Assembly: GCA_008923285.1 (NCBI GenBank) | Contig: WBSG01000001.1 | Location: 124,001-188,000, forward strand | Length of the DNA: 64,000 nt | DNA from: Betaproteobacteria bacterium SCN2 | Lineage (GTDB): Bacteria > Pseudomonadota > Gammaproteobacteria > Burkholderiales > Thiobacillaceae | Direction of reading: 5' to 3' | Part shown: in pieces, positions 1-6,299 of the stretch | Layout of the letters: the number at the start of each line of letters is the position of its first letter | How positions within the stretch are numbered: the stretch's first letter is position 1 | The notes under the pieces: model-generated | The model's input: the letters and a program-made list of their open reading frames with translations, nothing else | The model's database searches: none | What the model was told of the DNA's origin: nothing | Translations under genes and position numbers: made by a program

Positions 1-1
1 C

Positions 2-73
2 AGAGAACTCAAGACCGAGATCATGATTTTCCTGACGCCGCGCATCATCGACGAGCGCCTGTCGCTGCGCTGA
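2..73 (+). CDS. pilQ: Type IV pilus secretin PilQ, C-terminal end only (partial)
   Basis: Only the last 23 codons are inside the window, ending at TGA 71-73. They encode a short beta-strand-like tail with the motif EIMIFLTPRII, typical of the end of the secretin family, where an LxIFLTPxI strand closes the outer-membrane ring. PilQ forms the outer-membrane pore for type IV pili. In many proteobacteria pilMNOPQ is followed directly by aroK, as here, and this supports the call more than the short sequence does. Another secretin such as GspD is possible but less likely in this position. Confidence 0.6.
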   Translation, partial: RELKTEIMIFLTPRIIDERLSLR

Positions 74-90
74 ACTGGCGGCATGCCGGA

Positions 91-119
91 TAACGCCCCG
101 CCCGGGGCGTTATTTTTTT
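91..119 (+). terminator. Rho-independent terminator after pilQ
   Basis: A 9-bp perfect stem (TAACGCCCC at 91-99 with GGGGCGTTA at 104-112, loop GCCC) is followed by seven T. It sits 17 bp after the pilQ stop and before the aroK start, so it should separate the two transcripts. Confidence 0.85.
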
Positions 120-142
120 GTGCCGCGGCCGTCGGCTACAAT
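115..142 (+). promoter_or_regulatory. Candidate aroK promoter giving a leaderless transcript
   Basis: TACAAT at 137-142 is a good -10 box (5 of 6). It is 16 bp downstream of a T-rich hexamer (115-120) that is only a weak -35. A start site about 7 bp past the -10 would fall on the A of the aroK ATG at 149. No Shine-Dalgarno sequence is visible before that ATG, which fits a leaderless message. This is inference from spacing alone. Confidence 0.3.
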
Positions 143-148
143 GCCGCA

Positions 149-685
149 ATGAGCAAGAAGGACAACATATTCCTGGTGGGGCTGATGGGCGCCGGCAAGA
201 CCACGGTCGGCAAGCTGCTGGCGAAACAGCTCGACAAGACCTTCGTCGATGCCGACCACGAAATCGAGGCGCGCACCGGGGTGAAGATTCCCGTCATTTT
301 CGAGATCGAGGGCGAGGCCGGCTTTCGCAAGCGCGAGGAAGCCGTGATCGCGGAACTGGCCGGTCGCTCCGGCATCGTGCTCGGCACGGGCGGCGGCGCC
401 GTGCTGTCGCCGCGCAATCGCGAGTTGCTGCGCAGCCGGGGAATCGTCGTCTATCTGCGCGGCAGCCCGGAGCAACTGTACGAGCGCACGCGGCATGACC
501 GCAACCGCCCCCTGCTGCAGACCGCGGACCCGCTGGCCAGGCTGCGCGAACTGTATGCGCAGCGCGATCCCCTGTACCGGGAAATCGCCGACCTGGTGGT
601 GGATACCGGCCGCCAGAGCGTGGCGAATTTCACCCGGCAGCTGCGGGACAAGCTCGAACTGCTTATGCTGGCCGACAGCGCCTGA
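149..685 (+). CDS. aroK: Shikimate kinase AroK
   Basis: The 178-residue protein phosphorylates shikimate to shikimate 3-phosphate in chorismate synthesis, using ATP in the cytoplasm. The Walker A loop GLMGAGKTT is near residue 11, the shikimate-binding aspartate region DADHEIE follows near 34, and GTGGG lies near 80. The lid region HDRNRPLL and total length match AroK. An upstream in-frame ATG at 83 would add 22 residues encoded across the terminator, so the ATG at 149 is preferred. The usual downstream partner aroB is absent; a DHH phosphoesterase gene occupies its place. aroE is in this window at 47.8-48.6 kb. Confidence 0.95.
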   Translation: MSKKDNIFLVGLMGAGKTTVGKLLAKQLDKTFVDADHEIEARTGVKIPVIFEIEGEAGFRKREEAVIAELAGRSGIVLGTGGGAVLSPRNRELLRSRGIVVYLRGSPEQLYERTRHDRNRPLLQTADPLARLRELYAQRDPLYREIADLVVDTGRQSVANFTRQLRDKLELLMLADSA

Positions 686-726
686 AGCGCGCTGCATTGC
701 CGGCCCGGACCCATTCCAATCCATCC

Positions 727-1701
727 ATGCATATGAACAGAATCATTGACGTATTCAACGGCGACGCAGACGGCCTTTGCGCGCTGCACCAGCTGCGCCT
801 GGCCGCGCCGGCGGACTCCATCCTGGTGACCGGCCCCAAGCGCGACATCAGCCTGCTCAAGCGCGTCGAGGCGCAGTCCGGCGACAGTATCACGGTGCTG
901 GACGTGGCCTTGTCCAAGAACCGCGCTGCGGTCGATGCCGCCTTGCAGGCGGGCGCCCGCATCCGCTACTTCGACCATCACCAGCCGGGCGAGATTCCTG
1001 TCCATCCCGGTTTCGAGGCGCACATCGACACCAGCCCCGAGACTTGCACCAGCCTGCTGGTGAACGATTATCTCGGCGGCGCCCATCTGGCCTGGGCGGT
1101 GACCGCGGCGTTCGGCGACAACCTCGCCGCTTCGGCGCACAAGGCTGCGGCGCCGCTGGGCCTGAATGAAGCCCAGCTCCTGCAGTTGCAGGAGCTGGGC
1201 GAATGCCTGAACTACAACGGCTACGGCGAAACCCTGGCGGATTTGCACTATGCGCCGGACGAGCTGTACCGCATCATGCATCCCTGCCGCGACCCGTTCG
1301 AGATGATCGCGCACGAGCCGGCGTTCAGGGTGCTGAAGGAAGGCTTCGCGGAGGACATGGCGCGGGCCGATGGCGCCCGGCCCGAGGTCGACCGTCCGTC
1401 CGGGCGGATTTACGTGCTGCCCGCGGAAAAATGGGCGCGGCGCATTTCCGGCGTGCTCGGCAACCGCCTGGCCGAGGCCTCGCATGGCCTGGCGCACGCC
1501 GTGCTGACGCGCAAGCCTGAAGGCGGGTTCGTGGTCAGCGTGCGTGCGCCGCTTGCCAACAAGGCCGGCGCGGATGAAATCTGCAGCCAGTTCGAAACCG
1601 GCGGCGGCCGCAAGGGCGCGGCGGGCATCAATCACTTGCCGGAAGCCGAGTTCGATCGCTTCGTCAGCCTGTTCTACACGGTCTACAAGGAACAGGCGTG
1701 A
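727..1701 (+). CDS. DHH/DHHA1 family phosphoesterase, possible pAp phosphatase or nanoRNase
   Basis: The protein of about 324 residues belongs to the DHH phosphoesterase superfamily. An N-terminal metal-binding motif FNGDADG lies near residue 9, the family signature FDHHQPG near 85, and a C-terminal DHHA1-like motif GGGRKGAAG near 300. In typical NrnA-like proteins the last motif has His after GGG; here it is Arg. ATG 727 and ATG 733 are equally plausible starts, since neither has a clear ribosome-binding site. The stop overlaps the GTG start of the next gene (GTGA), so the two are translationally coupled. As the partner makes PAPS, a role in removing 3'-phosphoadenosine 5'-phosphate is an attractive inference. 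The substrate cannot be read from the sequence. Confidence 0.8.
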   Translation: MHMNRIIDVFNGDADGLCALHQLRLAAPADSILVTGPKRDISLLKRVEAQSGDSITVLDVALSKNRAAVDAALQAGARIRYFDHHQPGEIPVHPGFEAHIDTSPETCTSLLVNDYLGGAHLAWAVTAAFGDNLAASAHKAAAPLGLNEAQLLQLQELGECLNYNGYGETLADLHYAPDELYRIMHPCRDPFEMIAHEPAFRVLKEGFAEDMARADGARPEVDRPSGRIYVLPAEKWARRISGVLGNRLAEASHGLAHAVLTRKPEGGFVVSVRAPLANKAGADEICSQFETGGGRKGAAGINHLPEAEFDRFVSLFYTVYKEQA

Positions 1702-3347
1702 GGCATCTCATCGAGCCCTGCGGCGGGCAGCCGGTCGATCTCCTGGTGCCGCAGGCGCGGGCCGAGGCATTGAAAAAGGAGGCATTCAATCTGCCCTCGG
1801 TCGATCTGGACTGGCGTCAGATCGGCGAACTGGAAATGCTGCTGAGCGGCGCCTACGCGCCGCTGCGCGGCTACATGGGGCGCGCCGATTACGAAAGCGT
1901 GCTGGAAAGACTGTCCCTGGCGGATGGCACGGCTTGGCCGCTGCCGCTTACCCTGAACTTGAACGACAGGCAGGCCGCCAGCCTGCAGCCGGGCGACCGC
2001 GTGGCCCTGCGCGACAGCGAAGGCTTCATGCTGGCCGTGTTGAACGTCGCCGAAACCTGGCCGGCCGCTGCCGCCGGCGACCGTCGATTGCTGGAGCGCG
2101 CCCCCGTGCCGGAGGGCGTCGAACTGGCGGAGTCTGGCTGGCATGTGGGCGGCAGCCTCGAAGGCGTGTCGCTGCCCATGCATCACGATTTTTCCGCGCT
2201 GCGCATGACGCCGGCCGAATTGCGCGCGCACGTCGGCCGGCGCGGCTGGCACAAGATCGTCGCCTACCCCACGGCCCGGCCCATGCATCGCGCGCAGTTC
2301 GAATTCTGCCTGCGCAGCGCCATCGAGCAGGAAGCCAACCTGCTGCTGCTGCCCTTCGGCGGCGGCGACCTGGTCTCGCACGCCGCTTATTTCACCCTGA
2401 TGCGCACCTTCCAGGCCATCATGCCGCGTTTTCCGGCCGCCACCACGCAACTGTCCATGCTGCCGGTGGCAGCCGCGCCCGCCAGCGCACGCGAGAAGCT
2501 GATGCGCGCCATCCTCGCCCGCAATTATGGCTGCAGCCACGTCATCATCGACGATGAGCATGTCGGCGACTTCGATGTCCTGGCAGCGGCTGCAGGCATC
2601 GGCGTGACGGTGATCCCCTTCCCGCGCATGCAGTATGTCGAGGACCGTGACGAATACGTGGCCGAATCCGAACTGACTGGAGACATGCGCGCCACCAGCC
2701 TGGGGGATGAGGAATTCCGGCGGCGCCTGCAGTCCGGGCTGAAAATACCCGAGTGGCATGCATTTCCGGAGGTCATCGCCGAATTGAACCGCAGCATGCC
2801 GCCGCGCGACCGCCAGGGCTTCACGGTATTCTTTACCGGCCTGTCCGGGGCGGGGAAATCAACGCTGGCGCGGGCCCTGGCCATCCGCCTGATGGAGTTG
2901 GGCGGGCGCCCGGTAAGCCTGCTGGATGGTGACATTGTGCGCCATCACTTGTCGTCCGAACTGGGTTTTTCGAGAGAACACCGCGACATCAACGTGAGGC
3001 GCATCGGCTTTGTCGCTTCCGAAATCACCAAGAACCGCGGCGTCGCCGTGTGTGCGCCGATCGCGCCCTACCGGCAGACGCGCCGCGACGTGCGCAGCAT
3101 GATCGAGGCGGTGGGCGGCTTCATCGAGGTGTACGTGTCGACGCCGATCGAGACCTGCGAGGCGCGCGACCGCAAGGGTCTGTACGCCAAGGCGCGCGCC
3201 GGCCTGATTCCGGAATTCACCGGCGTGTCCGATCCCTACGAGGCGCCGGAAACGCCCGAGGTCATGCTGGACACGACCGAACTGAGCGTCGACGAGGCGA
3301 TCCAGCGCATTTTGCTGAAGCTCGAGCACGAGGGCTACCTGCGCTAG
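1698..3347 (+). CDS. cysC: Degenerate ATP-sulfurylase domain fused to APS kinase
   Basis: The 549-residue protein has an N-terminal ATP-sulfurylase-like half (about 1-365) and a C-terminal APS kinase (about 372-549). The kinase keeps its Walker A loop GLSGAGKST (381-389), the LLDGD segment (408-412), and the conserved region around residues 450-460 (CAPIAPYR), so it should phosphorylate adenylylsulfate to PAPS. The sulfurylase half has lost catalytic signatures: the usual QxRNPxHxxH segment reads PTARPMHRAQ (191-200), so the second His is Gln and the Arg-Asn pair is gone, and the later GRDHAG is DDEHVG. I recall, unchecked, a Thiobacillus denitrificans protein of this layout that showed only APS kinase activity. 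The start is GTG, overlapping the upstream stop. Confidence 0.88.
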   Translation: MRHLIEPCGGQPVDLLVPQARAEALKKEAFNLPSVDLDWRQIGELEMLLSGAYAPLRGYMGRADYESVLERLSLADGTAWPLPLTLNLNDRQAASLQPGDRVALRDSEGFMLAVLNVAETWPAAAAGDRRLLERAPVPEGVELAESGWHVGGSLEGVSLPMHHDFSALRMTPAELRAHVGRRGWHKIVAYPTARPMHRAQFEFCLRSAIEQEANLLLLPFGGGDLVSHAAYFTLMRTFQAIMPRFPAATTQLSMLPVAAAPASAREKLMRAILARNYGCSHVIIDDEHVGDFDVLAAAAGIGVTVIPFPRMQYVEDRDEYVAESELTGDMRATSLGDEEFRRRLQSGLKIPEWHAFPEVIAELNRSMPPRDRQGFTVFFTGLSGAGKSTLARALAIRLMELGGRPVSLLDGDIVRHHLSSELGFSREHRDINVRRIGFVASEITKNRGVAVCAPIAPYRQTRRDVRSMIEAVGGFIEVYVSTPIETCEARDRKGLYAKARAGLIPEFTGVSDPYEAPETPEVMLDTTELSVDEAIQRILLKLEHEGYLR

Positions 3348-3361
3348 CCAGGGCGCGGCGC

Positions 3362-3387
3362 AAAAAAGCGGCCTTGGCCGCTTTTTT
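3362..3387. terminator. Bidirectional terminator between convergent genes
   Basis: GCGGCC/GGCCGC stem (3368-3373 with 3376-3381) is flanked by six A on the left and six T on the right. It can therefore end the plus-strand cysC transcript and the minus-strand symporter transcript. Confidence 0.85.
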
Positions 3388-3405
3388 GCGTGTGCTGCGA
3401 CGCGA

Positions 3406-4830
3406 TTATCGCTTCCACAGGCCGCCGACGGCCATGCCGATCGCACTGGCAATAAAGCCGGCGAACTGCGGCGGCAGGGCAGCCTCGGGGGCGATGAATT
3501 CCATGGCGATCCACACCGCCAGGCCCAGCACGATGGACAGTGCAGCGCCGGCATTGTTGGCCTTGCGCCAGTAGAGGCCGGCCACCAGCGGCACGAAGGC
3601 GCAGGCCAGCGTGACCTTGTAGGCGTTCTCCACCATCTGGTGGATGCTGGTGGACGACTGCAGCGCCCACAGCGAATAGGCTACCACCAGCAGCGAGAAC
3701 AGCACCACGACGGTGCGCGTCACCCACAGCAGTTTCTTCTGGCTCATGCGGTGCTGAGGCATGAACTCCTTGATGACGTTCTCCGACAGCGTGACCGACG
3801 GCGCCAGCAGCGTGCCGGAGGCGGTAGACATGATTACCGACAGCAGGGCGCCGTAGAAAATGATCTGCGCCATCAGCGGCAAGTGGGTCTTGACGAAGGT
3901 CGGCAGCACCAGCTGCGCATCCTCGGCCAGCAGTGCGCTGGTCATGGCGGGGTCGACCAGGGTGGCGGAATAGGTGAGGTAGATCGGCACCGCGGCGAAC
4001 AGGAAGTAGGCGGTGCCGCCGATTACCGTGCCCCATACCGCGACATTCTCGTTCCTTGACGAGTTGGCACGCTGGAACACGTCCTGCTGCGGCACCGAAC
4101 CGAAGCCCATGGTCAGCAGGCCGGCAATGAAGGTGATGATGGCGGCCCAGTTGGCTTCAGGCCAGAACTCGAACTTGCCGGCATTGTAGGCGTGCTCGAC
4201 CACGGGGGTGATGCCGTTGACCGCCGGCATGTCGCCCACCAGCTTGGAAATCCACAGCAGGCCGATGACGATGATGGTCATCTGCACGAAAGTGGTGAGC
4301 GCCACCGACCACATGCCGCCGTAGAGCGTGTACAGCAGGACCACGGCGGTGCCGATCATGATGCCTTCGGCCTGGCTGATGGCGCCGTCCGACAGCACGT
4401 TGAACACCAGGCCGAGCGCGGTGACCTGCGCCGAGACCCAGCCCAGGTAGGACAGCGCGATGGCGATGGAGATGACTACTTCCACCGGGCGGTTGTAGCG
4501 CTTGCGGAAGAAGTCGCCCAGCGTGAGCAGGTTCATGCGGTAGAGCTTGCGCGCGAAGAACAGGCCGAACAGGATCAGGGCGAGCGAGGCGCCGAAAGGA
4601 TCGGAAATGGTGCCGCCGAGGTTCTCGTCGAGGAAGGTGGCGGGAATGCCGAGCACGGTTTCCGCGCCGAACCAGGTGGCGAAGACCATGGCGACGACCA
4701 GGAACATCGGCAGCGAACGTCCGGCCGCGACGTAGTCCTCGGTATTCTTGACCTTGGTGGCGGCGTACATGCCGATGCCGATGGAGACGACCAGATACAG
4801 GATGACGAAACCCAGCAGGGTGTGGTTCAT
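3406..4830 (-). CDS. Sodium:solute symporter (SSS family)
   Basis: The 474-residue inner-membrane protein has about 13 hydrophobic segments. It begins with a long helix followed by the NTEDYVAAGRSLP segment typical of SSS transporters, and has further signature stretches ATWFGAE and the loop LTLGDFFRKRYNR. SSS members couple Na+ entry to uptake of proline, acetate, sugars or other solutes; the substrate is not evident here. A GAGGA ribosome-binding site precedes the ATG. The TauE/SafE gene ends 33 bp upstream on the same strand, so the two may be co-transcribed. Confidence 0.88.
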   Translation of the reverse strand: MNHTLLGFVILYLVVSIGIGMYAATKVKNTEDYVAAGRSLPMFLVVAMVFATWFGAETVLGIPATFLDENLGGTISDPFGASLALILFGLFFARKLYRMNLLTLGDFFRKRYNRPVEVVISIAIALSYLGWVSAQVTALGLVFNVLSDGAISQAEGIMIGTAVVLLYTLYGGMWSVALTTFVQMTIIVIGLLWISKLVGDMPAVNGITPVVEHAYNAGKFEFWPEANWAAIITFIAGLLTMGFGSVPQQDVFQRANSSRNENVAVWGTVIGGTAYFLFAAVPIYLTYSATLVDPAMTSALLAEDAQLVLPTFVKTHLPLMAQIIFYGALLSVIMSTASGTLLAPSVTLSENVIKEFMPQHRMSQKKLLWVTRTVVVLFSLLVVAYSLWALQSSTSIHQMVENAYKVTLACAFVPLVAGLYWRKANNAGAALSIVLGLAVWIAMEFIAPEAALPPQFAGFIASAIGMAVGGLWKR

Positions 4831-4863
4831 GTTGTGTCCTCGCGGCGAATTTGCCCGCGCATT

Positions 4864-5655
4864 CTAAAACAAGGACCAGGTCATGCGGATGGCCAGTGCG
4901 AACAAAAGCAGGGCGAAAATGCGCTTGAGCCTGCCGACCGGCAGGGCGTGCGCCGCCCGCGCCCCCAGCGGAGCGGTGCTGACGCTGCCGGCTGCGATGC
5001 ACGCCAGCGCGACCAGGTGGATGTAGCCGAGCGTGCCCGGGGCGGCGGCGCCGGCCGGCTGGTGCAGCGCATAGCCAGCCGCGCCAGCTGCGGCGATCGG
5101 CAGGCCGATTGCCGCGGAAGTGCCGATTGCACGGTGCAGCGGCACGTTGCACCAGAGCTGGAACGGCACCGACAGCGTGCCGCCGCCGATGCCGACCCAG
5201 GAGGACACGGCGCCGATAACGCCGCCCGCGCCGAACATGCCGGCGAAGCCGGGCAGTTGGCGATGCGAGCCCGGCTTGAAGTTCCACCACATCTGTGCCG
5301 CGGCGTAGAACAGGAAGGACACGAAGAAGATTTTCAGCGGAACCGGCGACAGCTGCGCCGCCAGCGCCGCGCCGACGAAGGTGCCGAACAGGATGCCGGG
5401 CGTGATGCGCCGCACGGTGGACCACTCCACGGCGCCGCGCGCATGGTGCGCGCGCAGGCTGGAGATCGAGGTGAACAGGATGCTGGCGAGCGAGGTGCCC
5501 AGCGCGTAGTGCATGGCGTCCTGCGTCAGCCCCTGCGCTTCCAGCAGCCATACCAGCACCGGCACGATGATGAGGCCGCCGCCGACGCCCAGCAGGCCGG
5601 CGACAAAGCCTGCGACGAGGCCCAGGAGCAGGTAGGCAATGACGAATTCGGTCAT
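4864..5655 (-). CDS. TauE/SafE family permease (sulfite exporter type)
   Basis: The 263-residue protein has about eight hydrophobic segments arranged as two related halves. The signature GLLGVGGGLIIVPVLV lies near the N-terminus and the equivalent SWVGIGGGTLSVP in the second half, both typical of the TauE/SafE family. Members export or import sulfite, sulfoacetate or other organic anions. The nearby PAPS-forming gene makes a sulfur compound a reasonable guess, but the family is broad. It lies between the EVE-domain gene and the symporter, all on the minus strand. Confidence 0.87.
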   Translation of the reverse strand: MTEFVIAYLLLGLVAGFVAGLLGVGGGLIIVPVLVWLLEAQGLTQDAMHYALGTSLASILFTSISSLRAHHARGAVEWSTVRRITPGILFGTFVGAALAAQLSPVPLKIFFVSFLFYAAAQMWWNFKPGSHRQLPGFAGMFGAGGVIGAVSSWVGIGGGTLSVPFQLWCNVPLHRAIGTSAAIGLPIAAAGAAGYALHQPAGAAAPGTLGYIHLVALACIAAGSVSTAPLGARAAHALPVGRLKRIFALLLFALAIRMTWSLF

Positions 5656-5696
5656 CGAGCGTAGGGATGCGGAAAGGCAGGGGAGCCCGAAAAGTC

Positions 5697-5779
5697 TTTA
5701 CAGGGAGGGATGGGAGGATAAGCGAGGAAACCAGGACCTGCGGCCCTGAGCTCCCTGCTGCCGATCTGTTCTCTCCGCC
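5697..5779. repeat. Purine-rich intergenic inverted repeat (copy 1)
   Basis: A purine-rich left arm beginning TTTACAGGGAGG faces a pyrimidine-rich right arm. CAGGGAG (5701-5707) pairs perfectly with CTCCCTG (5751-5757). The first 31 bases match the element at 41369 at about 27 positions. It fills the space between the EVE and TauE genes. Confidence 0.6.
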
Positions 5780-5802
5780 TACGCGCCTGCATGCTCATGC
5801 CT

Positions 5803-6258
5803 TCACAGCAGGCCGAGGATGAAGTTGTACTCCTTGGGGTCGACCGGCGTGATGGAAAGCCGGTTGCCTTTTTGCAGGATGCGCATGTTGGCCAGCTCGG
5901 CATGGCTGCGCAGTTCCTTGATCGATACCAGCCGGGTCTTCTTCACCAGCTTGACGTCGACGTTCATCCAGCGCGGGTTTTCGCGCGTGGCCTTGGGGTC
6001 GAAGTACTTGTTCTTCGGGTCGAACTGGGTTTCGTCGGGATAGGCCTTCCTGCCGACCACGGCGAGACCGGCCACGCCGGGTTCGGCGCACGAAGAGTGG
6101 TAAAACAGCACCTTGTCGCCGACCGCCATCTGGTCGCGCATGAAATTGCGCGCCTGGTAGTTGCGCACGCCATACCAGGCCACGGTCTGGTCCGGCATGG
6201 CGGCAAGGTCGTCGATGGAGACGTCGGAAGGTTCGGATTTCATCAGCCAGTAGCGCAT
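5803..6258 (-). CDS. EVE domain-containing protein
   Basis: The 151-residue protein is a single EVE (PUA-like) domain. It opens with RYWLMKSEP and has WYGVRNYQARNFMRD and VLFYHSS in the order expected of the family, which includes human thymocyte nuclear protein 1. EVE domains bind modified bases such as 5-methylcytosine derivatives in DNA, or modified RNA; the bacterial role is mostly unknown. Length matches a stand-alone EVE protein. It is read away from the large c-di-GMP gene behind it and is probably in a loose operon with tauE. Confidence 0.88.
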   Translation of the reverse strand: MRYWLMKSEPSDVSIDDLAAMPDQTVAWYGVRNYQARNFMRDQMAVGDKVLFYHSSCAEPGVAGLAVVGRKAYPDETQFDPKNKYFDPKATRENPRWMNVDVKLVKKTRLVSIKELRSHAELANMRILQKGNRLSITPVDPKEYNFILGLL

Positions 6259-6299
6259 GTCCGTCTTTCTTTGACCAAAGGTGGGCGTATTGTGAATGG

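Noticed and set aside
451-1635. Long minus-strand frame opposite aroK and the DHH gene
   Set aside because: It lies antisense to two genes with clear family motifs and has no recognisable motif of its own.
5656-5802. Possible 6S RNA gene, since EVE-type genes lie near ssrS in some relatives
   Set aside because: The spacer lacks the long closing stem and central bubble of 6S RNA; its symmetry is explained by the purine-rich repeat family.
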